Shown here piece after piece: positions 25,780-34,470 of a stretch of DNA of 64,000 bases. The notes below the pieces were generated by a model. That model was not told the DNA's origin and made no database searches. It was given only the letters and a program-made list of their open reading frames with translations. The DNA is from Candidatus Thorarchaeota archaeon (lineage in GTDB: Archaea; Asgardarchaeota; Thorarchaeia; Thorarchaeales; Thorarchaeaceae), in NCBI GenBank assembly GCA_011365025.1, contig RDOF01000001.1, positions 1 through 64,000 of the forward strand. The letters run 5' to 3'. Positions within the stretch are counted from its first letter, which is position 1. Each line of letters starts with the position of its first letter. The position numbers and the translations under genes are program-made.

Positions 25780-26135
25780 GTGCCGAAAAAGAAGAGGGGT
25801 TCATCGACTTCAAAGATTCTCATTGTGGTCATTCTAATGGCTGTTGTATCCATCGGTGTAGTAGGATGGCATGATGGCATGCGACTCCCATGGGCAATAT
25901 CAATGATGGTACCGTCCCTGAAGGAACAGCCGTCACAGTGAAAGGGGAGATTGCGAACATCAATCCTATGCTGGATACGATTACAATTGGAAACACCACT
26001 GGTGGAGTAGCCTTCGAGTGGGCTGGCGCAGACTCAATGCTATTGCATACAAGAGTCGTTGTAAGAGGCGTGGTGTTTTCACTTCACATTCTAACGGATG
26101 TATCGTCAGTGGACACCGTATGGTTGTTTGCGTAG
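25780..26135 (+). pseudogene. Signal-anchored OB-fold-like protein, disrupted by a frameshift
   Basis: A GTG at 25780 with a GGAGGTG ribosome site opens a frame with KILIVVILMAVVSIGVVGWHDG, a membrane anchor, which then ends at 25941. From about 25885 the next frame continues as TVPEGTAVTVKGEIANINPM and TRVVVRGVVFSL to a stop at 26135, a small beta-barrel-like domain. The two parts fit one protein of about 118 residues. Either a real frameshift or a sequence error around 25885. Confidence 0.55.
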
Positions 26136-26192
26136 GTTGAGCCGCTAGTCCGCGTTTGCGTCCGCTTCGTGAGCAGTTTGGTCATTTGAGGC

Positions 26193-26239
26193 AACGATGC
26201 CCTTAAATAAACAGGGCGGTACCTTCGCCCAAACGCTCG
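26193..26239 (+). repeat. Duplicated promoter and 5' end of tRNA-Gly(GCC)
   Basis: AACGATGCCCTTAAATAA, AACAGGGC and CGCCCAAACGCTCG line up with 27965-28011 before and into tRNA-Gly (AACGATGCCTTTAAATTA..., CGCCCAAGCGCTCG). The TATA box is kept. Only the first seven tRNA bases remain, with one change, followed directly by the start of a surface-protein gene, whose transcription it may now drive. Confidence 0.65.
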
Positions 26240-26253
26240 CATAATCCCAAGGG

Positions 26254-27918
26254 GTGTGGGTATTGGGCAAAAAGGCAACGAGGATTCTGATTCTCATTTT
26301 GATAGCAACGGCTACGCAAATTGGCATTGTGTCATTCCCTGGTTCTTCGGTATTGATGCTAGGAGATAACATCATTGGTGAAGTTGCAGAGCCAATATCG
26401 AATAACACACTTTTCTTAGATGATGATGTGCGTTGTAGGGGAATGGCTATAGCTGATGATGGACACATCTATCTTGTGGGCAGTAATGATACAATGGGAC
26501 AATATACCATAGTGTTGACTAAATGGGATTCCAATGCAAACCTGATTTGGATGCGCGTCTGGAATAATGGATTCTCTGCGGATCCATATGGAATTGTGAC
26601 GCATGGAAATGCAATCTACGTTGTAGGACGATACAATAATGGCAGTGGCACTAAATCTCTCTTGATGAAGTGGAATGACGCCGGTGAGCCAGTATGGATG
26701 AGATTGTGGGGCACTCCAGACATCAGACCTCGAGCAACTGATATGGCCCTAGCACCGGATGGAGCCATCTACGTTGTTGCTTCAGCCTACAATACCACAG
26801 CAGGGTACTATACCTCTCATATTTTGAAGTACAGTCTGGGGGGCACTCTGATTTGGCACCACGAAATGGGAATTGTTTCTCTGCTGATGGGACAAGTAAC
26901 AGTTACAGGCCTGAATGAGATATGGACGTACTTTGAAGGCAAGATAAAGAAATGGAATTCGACTGGTCATATGCTGCTGGATTATTCTTCTGTGTCAAGT
27001 CACATAGAAGGGAACCCCAGTGGCAACCTATACACAGCAGTACCAAAAGACCCAGATGGTCCTTTTGAATTGAAACTCTACAACACATCAGGTACTCAAC
27101 AGTGGAGTGCAACTGTTCATACCCTCTGGAATGAGTCTCTTGGAGGGATTGACTGGGTGGGAGAACTGGCAGCTATTCCTGACGACTCGGCTTACATTCT
27201 CTTTCCACTTTACGAAGCGCAACCCAATCTTGCCATGGCCAAGTACAATTCTAGTGGTGTCCAATTGTGGAATAGATCTATTGTGTACCCATACTCCTAT
27301 GGTTATGGATCTATCACGCAAATGGAGGTCAGCAATGAGGGGACTATTTTTCTGGCCAGCACCGCTATTGGGTCAGAAAATTCATTGGGCTTGGCGCTTT
27401 GCATATACAAGATTGAAGATATAGTACCTTATCCAATTGACCCATTCCCTCTGTTTGACCCTGACAGTCCAGAGATTGACCATCCCGATGACATCATCTG
27501 TGAAGTGGGCCACAGCGATTTCGATATCACATGGCATCCTTTCGATGTGGCACCTGAGCGATATGAGATCCATCTCAATAGCACTCCATTGAAAAGTGGG
27601 ATATGGAATACGACTGATGACTACATTTCTATCTCTGTATCTGGACTATCGGAGGGTGTTTTCAACTACACCTTGATAGTCTTCGATACATCATCTCTCA
27701 ACTCCACTGATAGCGTACTAGTGATTGTGCAGCAGGTCGTGACCAGCACATCTACTTCAACAGCTACAACTTCTACCACAACTACGACTTCAACCACAAC
27801 GACCCCCCCATCTAATGAATATAATCCCGTGATTTTAACACTTGGCGGAGCGCTCGCTGGAGGAGCAATCATTGCCCTGGCTATCATTCGAAGGATTTGG
27901 GCGAAGAAATCGGATTGA
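26254..27918 (+). CDS. Secreted, C-terminally anchored beta-propeller protein
   Basis: 554 residues. A signal segment (ILILILIATATQIGIVSF) is followed by at least five blades with the signature K-W/Y-N/D-x-x-G-x-x-x-W (TKWDSNANLIWMRVW, MKWNDAGEPVWMRLW, KYNSSGVQLWNRS), an Ig-like domain, a Thr/Ser-rich linker of about 25 residues, and a C-terminal membrane helix ending RRIWAKKSD. An extracellular protein of unknown ligand. The start (GTG 26254 or TTG 26266) lies just after the tRNA-Gly 5' fragment. Confidence 0.75.
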   Translation: MWVLGKKATRILILILIATATQIGIVSFPGSSVLMLGDNIIGEVAEPISNNTLFLDDDVRCRGMAIADDGHIYLVGSNDTMGQYTIVLTKWDSNANLIWMRVWNNGFSADPYGIVTHGNAIYVVGRYNNGSGTKSLLMKWNDAGEPVWMRLWGTPDIRPRATDMALAPDGAIYVVASAYNTTAGYYTSHILKYSLGGTLIWHHEMGIVSLLMGQVTVTGLNEIWTYFEGKIKKWNSTGHMLLDYSSVSSHIEGNPSGNLYTAVPKDPDGPFELKLYNTSGTQQWSATVHTLWNESLGGIDWVGELAAIPDDSAYILFPLYEAQPNLAMAKYNSSGVQLWNRSIVYPYSYGYGSITQMEVSNEGTIFLASTAIGSENSLGLALCIYKIEDIVPYPIDPFPLFDPDSPEIDHPDDIICEVGHSDFDITWHPFDVAPERYEIHLNSTPLKSGIWNTTDDYISISVSGLSEGVFNYTLIVFDTSSLNSTDSVLVIVQQVVTSTSTSTATTSTTTTTSTTTTPPSNEYNPVILTLGGALAGGAIIALAIIRRIWAKKSD

Positions 27919-28004
27919 TTCCATTGCTTTGGCATGAATTGAAACCAGGTTCGCGTCTGTGCTTAACGATGCCTTTAAATTAACAGAGCCTTTTCCTCGC
28001 CCAA

Positions 28005-28142
28005 GCGCTCGTTGTCTAAAGGACATCAGATTCTGATGTCTTGACTTAGGGGCTATGATGGATCCCTGCCATAGAGCGGGGGTTTATCCCTCGGAACCGT
28101 AGAACGGATCCGGCCCGGGTTCGAATCCCGGCGAGCGCACCA
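28005..28142 (+). tRNA. tRNA-Gly(GCC) with two introns
   Basis: Acceptor GCGCTCG/CGAGCGC, T-arm CCGGG-TTCGAAT-CCCGG, discriminator A and CCA. The anticodon stem GATCC/GGATC closes a loop C-T-GCC-A interrupted at the canonical 37/38 site by 33 bases (28072-28104). A second insert of 30 bases (about 28019-28048) splits the D-loop after A14 and contains an eight-pair hairpin GACATCAG/CTGATGTC. Removing both gives a normal tRNA. A TTTAAATTA box lies about 27 bases upstream. Confidence 0.88.
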
Positions 28143-28267
28143 CTTCTTCAGCAACTCAATCAATGCAACTTCATCAATTTACTTCCGAATCTTTATCTTT
28201 ATACCTTCTTTCTAGTACTCAGAGAGATACAGTCATAGTAGAGTGGTTTTAGAACGGAGCTCTGTAG

Positions 28268-28618
28268 TTGAAGATTATTATGGTCTATTTTCCAGCCCTC
28301 ACTTACGCCATTGTGATCCTAGGTGTTGCCTACTTTATATATAGAAGAAATTGGAAGACGGACCCGAGTGTCTTCCCGATGAGATCGCTTGTCTTTCTTG
28401 TGCTAATCACCCTGTTTGCTGCTCTAGATGTCATCGCGCTGACGACCCCATTACTTGCTGGCCCTGTGTGGGTAGACAGTCTGCCTCAGCTTCTGATGTG
28501 GATTTGGCCTGATATCATAGTACTCGCTGCGTTGGTTGTTGATTCAAGCAGGTCCCTGCATCTTTGGGTACTTCGTAGTCAGAATCCTGATTTGGCTCCA
28601 AGGACTACTTCTAGTTAG
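28268..28618 (+). CDS. Small three-TM membrane protein
   Basis: 116 residues from a TTG at 28268 with GGAG eight bases upstream; TATA-like CTTTATACC near 28197. Three membrane helices cover most of the chain. No family recognised. It lies between tRNA-Gly and its 3' fragment, and its end abuts a urocanase remnant on the opposite strand. Confidence 0.55.
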   Translation: MKIIMVYFPALTYAIVILGVAYFIYRRNWKTDPSVFPMRSLVFLVLITLFAALDVIALTTPLLAGPVWVDSLPQLLMWIWPDIIVLAALVVDSSRSLHLWVLRSQNPDLAPRTTSS

Positions 28619-28624
28619 GTTGGA

Positions 28625-28873
28625 ATTCGTAATCCCCATCGCTGCAGCTCTATGGAATCCATCAAGAGTATCATACATGGCCACCATGAGCCCATTTGTC
28701 CTGATTGCACGAGGAGCAAGCTTGTGAGAAGGGAGCAGACCGAGCGGATGGCCGGAGCTGACAGCAAGCGTCTGTTCATCTGTCATTCTTTCTAGGTACT
28801 GCTTGATGAGCCTGTATTGCATCCAGTTCTGGCAGACCTGTCCACTCTCACCATACGTAAGCAATGACCTAAA
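28625..28873 (-). pseudogene. Urocanate hydratase gene fragment
   Basis: On the minus strand the frame reads TYGESGQVCQNWMQYRLIKQ, SGHPLGLLPSHKLAPRAIRT, TNGLMVAMYDTLDGFHRAAA and GITN, which correspond to the conserved N-terminal part of urocanase (HutU, histidine breakdown). It begins at the tRNA-Gly fragment and stops abruptly at the end of the membrane protein gene; the NAD-binding and catalytic parts are missing. A relic truncated on both sides. Confidence 0.7.
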
Positions 28874-28919
28874 TGATGGATCCCTGCCATAGAGTGGGGG
28901 TTCGAATCCCAGCGAGCGC
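28874..28919 (+). pseudogene. tRNA-Gly(GCC) 3' fragment with internal deletion
   Basis: The first 21 bases repeat 28056-28076 of tRNA-Gly (anticodon 5' stem, GCC anticodon and start of the intron), then jump to GGGGTTCGAATCCCAGCGAGCGC, the T-arm and acceptor 3' half. The intron remainder and anticodon 3' stem are lost, the discriminator is G, and no CCA follows. Confidence 0.75.
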
Positions 28920-28998
28920 GGTTCTATTTCCTGCAGTATTCCCATGCACTGCATTCTAAATCCCCAGTAATCACGTCTTCACGGCATCCTGCACAAAA

Positions 28999-29256
28999 TC
29001 ACAGCTCTTTCTCAAGGTGGGAAATTCTGCCGTTTTCTGACAACCATCGTGCCATAAGAACAAGAACCACAATTGGTACGATAACAACTATGCCCGAGAA
29101 CACATAATCAATTGGTGTTCCAGTGATTATTATTTGACCAGTAAAGGCTGAAGGCCAAAAGAGAATGATTCCAATAATCACAAGAAGTGCCATAATGATT
29201 CCAAGACACGAACATCCGTAGTCTTTCACGTAGTGGTCACTTAACGAGCCACCCAT
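28999..29256 (-). CDS. Small two-TM membrane protein
   Basis: About 85 residues with two hydrophobic helices (GIIMALLVIIGIILF and VFSGIVVIVPIVVLVLMA) and a charged tail. ATG at 29256 preferred; a GTG at 29283 is possible. The YGCSC before helix 1 is a candidate redox or lipid site. Not recognised. Confidence 0.5.
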   Translation of the reverse strand: MGGSLSDHYVKDYGCSCLGIIMALLVIIGIILFWPSAFTGQIIITGTPIDYVFSGIVVIVPIVVLVLMARWLSENGRISHLEKEL

Positions 29257-29283
29257 GTGAACCGAACCAATCACAACAACCAC

Positions 29284-29634
29284 CCGTATTACTAATGCAT
29301 ACAGATGGAGATAATCTTAATGCTTCCAATTTGTCCACAACTCCAGGACCAACTCCTGCATACCGCGAAATGCAAGTTGACAAGTACGCCTACCCTTTGT
29401 TATCTTGAAGATGGATTCCTGATGCGGAACTGGAAACCACACCTGATTCTGATTCTCTCGGAAACTGGAAGCTGCATCCGATTTCATGCCCCGGCGGTCG
29501 CACCATTTCTTCTTTCCCAATCGAGGGAAGATTGCCTCTTTGATCGAATTTTCTAAGTACAATGGATTTTGGCAGTGTTATGCAAGATTGAAAAGGAACC
29601 TATGGTATAAGCTGCTTTCGGCGAGTTGAATCAG
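29284..29634. other. Intergenic region with a weak tRNA 3'-end-like sequence
   Basis: Open frames on both strands here look like shadows without family features. At 29482-29505 the sequence TTTCATGCCCCGGCGGTCGC then ACCA resembles the 3' end of a glycine tRNA (T-loop altered). There is no matching 5' half. No other structure seen. Confidence 0.3.
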
Positions 29635-30753
29635 ATGCGGAAGCGCACCAAGGGAACCGGTTTCAAGATGCACCCAGTGGTGGCTGCTCTTACAAAGGCA
29701 CCGATGCGTCCTATCTCTACGATACTTTTTATCGGTTTTCTAACCTATGCGGGCTTTATTTTGGTTGCTCTCCTTACGGGTCAGATGGGACGAATTCTCT
29801 TCTCTTTCATGCATCTGGTACAGCTGGATTTCTCCCTGCTCATTACGATTGGGCTCTATTTCCTACATAATTACTTCTGCGTCTTGGAGGACAGACTCAG
29901 AGAGATTCGCTATGTCTTCATCATTGAGGACGATGAGTATGAGAGATACCTTGAGAATGTTAGCAGACAGATGGGGAGTGCTCGAGGTTTCCTCTTGGGC
30001 ATCCCATTCATTATCCTAGCATTTGCTTCAATTCTCCTCTTTGTGATGCCAACGATGCCCAATGCCTTGTTTCCCGTTGACCCTCTATCGCCAACTTGGC
30101 TCTACCTATCCATAGTCGAGTTTAGCTTCATTATGCTCCCGTTGTTTGGTGTAGCCATTTGGCTTGGCGTCGTGGTCATTTCTGTTTCGAAAGATATTGG
30201 GCGTAAACTGGAAATCTCAGTGGAACCGATATCACCAGATCGTGCTGGCGGGCTCGTTTCATTCTCTGAGGTTCTCCTGAGGGGTGTATTCATGTATTCT
30301 CTCCTGCTTGTGCTCCTGATTCCCCTGCTGGTCTACCTTGTTCACAACCTAAGCTCCAGCAGTCCGCTGATGGCCTTGATTCCCACAATAGGATTGGCAT
30401 TGGCTATCGTGACCATTTGCATCTTCTTTGTGGTTCCGCAATACTATGTTCATAGCATCTTGGAAGAGGAGAAGAAGAAGCACCTGTCTCAAGTCAGCAA
30501 AGAAGTCAATGCCGTTCTTGCTAACATTAGGAGTGTTCTCTCCTCCACACCTTCAAGGTCTGACATCCCTTCTCAACAACTCACACTCGTAAGTCTTCAA
30601 CTCACAACGCTCTTTGACCAAGTAGAGAAGATGAAGACATGGCCCTCAACCTTGTGGATGGCTGCTAAGGCAATTAGCTCTCTATTCCTTATTCTGCTTA
30701 CATTCTTCATCAACCAATTACTAGTGATGTACTTGGAAACGGTTTTTGGATGA
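29635..30753 (+). CDS. Multi-pass membrane protein of unknown function
   Basis: About 372 residues with six membrane segments: two near the N-terminus, two near 120-190, two near 215-275, and one at the extreme C-terminus after a long helical region with EEEKKKHLSQVSKEVNAVL. The acidic stretch IIEDDEYERYLENV sits between helices 2 and 3. No family recognised. Confidence 0.6.
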   Translation: MRKRTKGTGFKMHPVVAALTKAPMRPISTILFIGFLTYAGFILVALLTGQMGRILFSFMHLVQLDFSLLITIGLYFLHNYFCVLEDRLREIRYVFIIEDDEYERYLENVSRQMGSARGFLLGIPFIILAFASILLFVMPTMPNALFPVDPLSPTWLYLSIVEFSFIMLPLFGVAIWLGVVVISVSKDIGRKLEISVEPISPDRAGGLVSFSEVLLRGVFMYSLLLVLLIPLLVYLVHNLSSSSPLMALIPTIGLALAIVTICIFFVVPQYYVHSILEEEKKKHLSQVSKEVNAVLANIRSVLSSTPSRSDIPSQQLTLVSLQLTTLFDQVEKMKTWPSTLWMAAKAISSLFLILLTFFINQLLVMYLETVFG

Positions 30754-30933
30754 TCAATGGCCATATTCAATCTTCAGTAGGCTGTTGCAAATTCTAGACA
30801 TATCGCTCCTCAATCTCGGACTGAACCCCTTTTGTCAGGTTCTGGTAGATTTTACCAATCATAGGAAGTCCCTTCCCGCACTAGCAGGATAAAACAGTCA
30901 CTCATAAAATGAGATTGTGGTCCTACTTCTATT

Positions 30934-31875
30934 TCAAGACGGAAGTTCATAGACTCTGGTAGCATTTTCCCAATAGAGTCTTCGAAGCGCCGAGAGTGGA
31001 AGATCAAGTCCGTTGATGTAGGTTCCACCCGTATCCTTTGTGTCTGCATCCTCAAAGGGCAAAGGTGTACATCGGGCATCTGTTTCCCAGAGAATTCTCT
31101 GAGCGTTGTACCTCCCACCGTAGTAATCCCTGTCCCCACGACCAGAGGACAGATCGGTACCAAAGAGGACTCTGTCAGAGTGCTTCATCAGGAATTCACG
31201 CGACTTCTCCACATCCTTGCTAAGCTCTCGAGCCATCCATCGCGAAGATGCTGTATCAATAATGACATTGGAAAATCGATCTAGCCATCTGGAAAGATTC
31301 GGAAGCCTGTGAATCTCTGGCTGTGACCCAAAATGTGGTAACTGAAATGTAAGTCGAGGGTGATGCTCCAGTACTTTCTCCAGTTTTGCTAGGTCGTCAT
31401 TCTTTGTACCATACTTGCTGGCATCTTGATAGTACAATTGATAGTAGGTGTCAGGATCTGCAATATGGATAAGCAGGGGCAGGCTATTGTCCTCCAAGGC
31501 TTGAAAGACTGGTTCTAATCGAGTATCATCAATCCTGAAGTCGATTGGCACATCCTCATAGTAGTCTCGCCAGCGAGGACCAAACCACATCTTCGCCAAT
31601 GTGTAGCCTTCGTCCCTTGTCTTGTAGATCTCATCAACTACCTTGTCTGCTTCAAAATGTGCAATATCATTGAGGGAAAGATACTTCGCAAATACGAATC
31701 TTTCAGGGTATTTACTCCTGGCAGTCAGGAACGCCTCTTTTGAATGCACAATTGCCAGCTGGGCTGATATCCCGAACTCCTTTTCGAATCCAATCATATT
31801 GTCCAGATTCTCCGGGTCCCCGATATGCGTGTGCGCATCAAAGATTGGCCCGTTGTACTTCCACATTTCTGTCAA
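30934..31875 (-). CDS. Amidohydrolase (metal-dependent hydrolase, TIM barrel)
   Basis: 313 residues. IFDAHTHIGDPENLD near the N-terminus is the HxH metal motif; LPLLIHIADPDTYY has the next histidine, FQLPHFGSQPEI another, and RVLFGTDLSSG carries the catalytic aspartate (D in GTD). This is amidohydrolase family 2, which includes decarboxylases and lactonases. Substrate unknown. No neighbouring pathway genes help. Confidence 0.8.
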   Translation of the reverse strand: MTEMWKYNGPIFDAHTHIGDPENLDNMIGFEKEFGISAQLAIVHSKEAFLTARSKYPERFVFAKYLSLNDIAHFEADKVVDEIYKTRDEGYTLAKMWFGPRWRDYYEDVPIDFRIDDTRLEPVFQALEDNSLPLLIHIADPDTYYQLYYQDASKYGTKNDDLAKLEKVLEHHPRLTFQLPHFGSQPEIHRLPNLSRWLDRFSNVIIDTASSRWMARELSKDVEKSREFLMKHSDRVLFGTDLSSGRGDRDYYGGRYNAQRILWETDARCTPLPFEDADTKDTGGTYINGLDLPLSALRRLYWENATRVYELPS

Positions 31876-32031
31876 GATGGCTCATTCAGGTCCTGAATTC
31901 TATTCATTGAAAAGGAATTCCTTTGGTGCCAAGGACTAAAAGCAAATTTCTCAGATGATCTTTCGGATAATTCATTTCTTGCCAAGCTTTAATATCAAAT
32001 CAGTCTTCAGCTGCTTGGGAGTACACGTGGT

Positions 32032-33045
32032 ATGTACGAGGAGATTGACAGAAGCGGTCAGGGAAAATGGATTCCCGTTGCCGCCTTCGGGTTTGTTGTA
32101 GTTGTTGGCCTGTTGGCTGTACATCTACTATCGAATCCGATTACAGAGGTGCCACTGAACAGAGTAGACCTTGTCGCAATAATAGGGTTCTCACCTACGG
32201 TGGGATTTCTTCTGGGAAGCCTTTTCGGATTCCTGAGAAAGCAAAGCACAAAGATCAATCTGGACATGCTCGAGTTCACTGATGAGGTTAGAGATTTCGA
32301 GGAGTTTGGCAAGATCTATTTCGAGGGAGACTTTGAAACTACTGACCTAGGAGGCCACCCAGCATACGGATGCGGCTGGGCAATTGTGCTGATGTTCACA
32401 GTGTTTGCAGGGTTTGCCGTGCTATTCGGAATGGATGCCGTAGGTTACTTGCTAGGGTCTTACATAGAAATCATCTTAGTAGCAGGATTGTATCCAATTG
32501 GTTTTCATTTTGGATTCCGGGGGGCACCAATGGGCAGCGCCTATGTGAAAAACCCACTTCATTTTCGAATTACCAAGTATCTTTCAAAGGAAGATGTCCT
32601 TCGCAGCATATTGCAATGCGAAGCTGTGGATTCAATCATTGTGAGATTCAGACTAGGCAAAGGGCAAGCCCTTAAGGTCATCGATGACATTCGGGTCTTT
32701 GCGCTTACTTCTGCAAATCCATCACTTGAGATAGAGATTACGATTCAAAAGATGGAATCTATTGGACCTCAATACACCTATCACCTTACAGAAGGAACTC
32801 CTATACGGAAAGAAGAGAGGATAAGTGTCGATGATAAGGATGCCTTTCTCATAATCGATGAAATTGATGCGAATTCAATAATTCGGGTTCGCTACGATAT
32901 GGGGCTTTTGCGGGCGAAGTGGGCACTAGGCACACCAAAGGAACTGTGCAATCTAATGCATGCGCTTATCGAGGAAGTAGGCAAACATGCGGCAGGTTCC
33001 TCAAGTCCGGAAAATGCCGAAGATTTTGATTTCGGATTCCAGTAA
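32032..33045 (+). CDS. Membrane protein of unknown function
   Basis: 337 residues. Two membrane pairs in the first 170 residues, then a cytoplasmic alpha/beta domain of about 160 residues with IQCEAVDSIIVRFRL-like strands, ending in an acidic tail. A TATA-like AATATCAAA lies 40 bases upstream of the ATG. No family recognised. Confidence 0.55.
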   Translation: MYEEIDRSGQGKWIPVAAFGFVVVVGLLAVHLLSNPITEVPLNRVDLVAIIGFSPTVGFLLGSLFGFLRKQSTKINLDMLEFTDEVRDFEEFGKIYFEGDFETTDLGGHPAYGCGWAIVLMFTVFAGFAVLFGMDAVGYLLGSYIEIILVAGLYPIGFHFGFRGAPMGSAYVKNPLHFRITKYLSKEDVLRSILQCEAVDSIIVRFRLGKGQALKVIDDIRVFALTSANPSLEIEITIQKMESIGPQYTYHLTEGTPIRKEERISVDDKDAFLIIDEIDANSIIRVRYDMGLLRAKWALGTPKELCNLMHALIEEVGKHAAGSSSPENAEDFDFGFQ

Positions 33046-33138
33046 GTGAACGGCAACTGGTGATTGGGTGCCGTTGCAGATTACATTTCCAATGTTATAT
33101 TAGGGTTCAAACTTCAACTTCAAAGGAGGTTACGAAAC

Positions 33139-33975
33139 GTGGACGAGGCATCGAAGAAGGTCGTTCTCCAAATCGGAAATATTCTTACACCCATTCTTTG
33201 CGCTGTAGCAATTACAATTTCGGGACTGGACTTCAATTCAACGGTGATTAGTGATACAGGGTATCCAAAGATACTGAGCCCGGCAGCATTTACGTTTGCA
33301 ATCTGGGGTCCGATTTTCATCTTCCAGTTCATGTTCTATTTCTATCAGGCAAGAGATCTATTCCGACCTAAGGAGAACAAGATTGAGATGCCCTACGTTC
33401 ACGAAGTTAGCATATTCTTCATGCTCTCTTGGATATCCACTACCGCCTGGTATGTACTCTGGGGGCTCGGACTAGTCTGGCCGGCTGTTGCGGCAATGTT
33501 CGCCTATCTCTTGAGCTCGTTAGGAGCATACCTAAGACTTGGAATTAACCTGCGCGCGAGAAGCTTGAAGGAACATCTCTTTGTCACTGTTGCATGGAGC
33601 CTACTCGCAGGTTGGGTGACCGTTGCAGCAATCGTTAACACATCCACCGGATTTGTATACTCTGGATTTGATACTGGCCCAATTGGAGAGATGGGATGGA
33701 CAAGTATTGTTTTGCTTATGACACTTGGAATCTACCTCTTGGTGTTGGTGACAAGAAATGACTTCGTGTTTGCAGGAGTAGGCTTATGGGCAATTATAGG
33801 TGTGGTTGCAGACCTTCTGAACCCGTTCAACACACCTCAGCCTGTGGTTTTTGTCGTGGCATTGCTGGGGGCAGGCATCCTTTCCATGGCAATGCTTGGG
33901 TGGTTCTATCTGCAGAACAAACGAGGAATACTCTCCTTACCCAGCTTTAGGAATTTCAATCAAGAAAGCACATGA
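33139..33975 (+). CDS. TspO/MBR-related (tryptophan-rich sensory) membrane protein
   Basis: 278 residues, about seven membrane helices. SPAAFTFAIWGPIFIFQFMFYFY carries the FAIWG-type motif of TspO-related proteins, and TTAWYVLWGLGLVWPAV and WSLLAGWVTVAAIVN fit the extended family. The GTG at 33139 is chosen because a full AAAGGAGG ribosome site lies nine bases before it, whereas the TTG at 33064 has none. TspO proteins bind tetrapyrroles or lipids; the role here is unknown. Confidence 0.7.
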   Translation: MDEASKKVVLQIGNILTPILCAVAITISGLDFNSTVISDTGYPKILSPAAFTFAIWGPIFIFQFMFYFYQARDLFRPKENKIEMPYVHEVSIFFMLSWISTTAWYVLWGLGLVWPAVAAMFAYLLSSLGAYLRLGINLRARSLKEHLFVTVAWSLLAGWVTVAAIVNTSTGFVYSGFDTGPIGEMGWTSIVLLMTLGIYLLVLVTRNDFVFAGVGLWAIIGVVADLLNPFNTPQPVVFVVALLGAGILSMAMLGWFYLQNKRGILSLPSFRNFNQEST

Positions 33976-34032
33976 AGTGAAGAAGATTAGGATTATAAGC
34001 CAAGATTTTTCAGCGAGGCACAAGTGGGAGAT

Positions 34033-34404
34033 ATGGGTTCACCAATTGACGACATGCTGGACTCACAGCAGAATACTACACGAACAATGAGTTTGTGCGT
34101 AATTGTGTTTTTTGAAGCAATTATGGCAATTATGATGTTTAGTTTTGTTAGTGGCCCCTTTGGATTCGATTTGACGTCCCTTCTCTTCATGCTGGCAATG
34201 GCGATTGCAGTGCCGTTCTTTCTCTTCTTTATGCTTCGTGCGCAATCAGGGTTCTATTCTGGCTTCAAAAGAGCAGCTCGTACAGCTGAAGCAAGAGCAT
34301 TGCCAAAGTATTGTCCCCAATGTGGAGCAAGCATAGACCTTGATGAGTTGGAATGGAACGAAGGTTTGGACCACAACTGCCCATTCTGTGGAGCTAGGTT
34401 GTAG
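34033..34404 (+). CDS. Two-TM membrane protein with C-terminal zinc ribbon
   Basis: About 123 residues. Two membrane helices (residues 20-75) precede KYCPQCGASIDLDEL and HNCPFCGARL, a CxxCG/CxxCG rubredoxin-type zinc ribbon on the cytoplasmic side. ATG 34033 preferred over GTG 34024. Function unknown. Confidence 0.65.
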   Translation: MGSPIDDMLDSQQNTTRTMSLCVIVFFEAIMAIMMFSFVSGPFGFDLTSLLFMLAMAIAVPFFLFFMLRAQSGFYSGFKRAARTAEARALPKYCPQCGASIDLDELEWNEGLDHNCPFCGARL

Positions 34405-34470
34405 ATTGTTACTAAGACAACCTCTGCATCAATACAAATTAGAGTGAGCTATGATTGCTATTGTGTTGCA

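Noticed and set aside
27700..27840. Short ACT/ACA-rich repeat tract as a genomic repeat
   Set aside because: It encodes the Thr/Ser linker of the surface protein and needs no other explanation.
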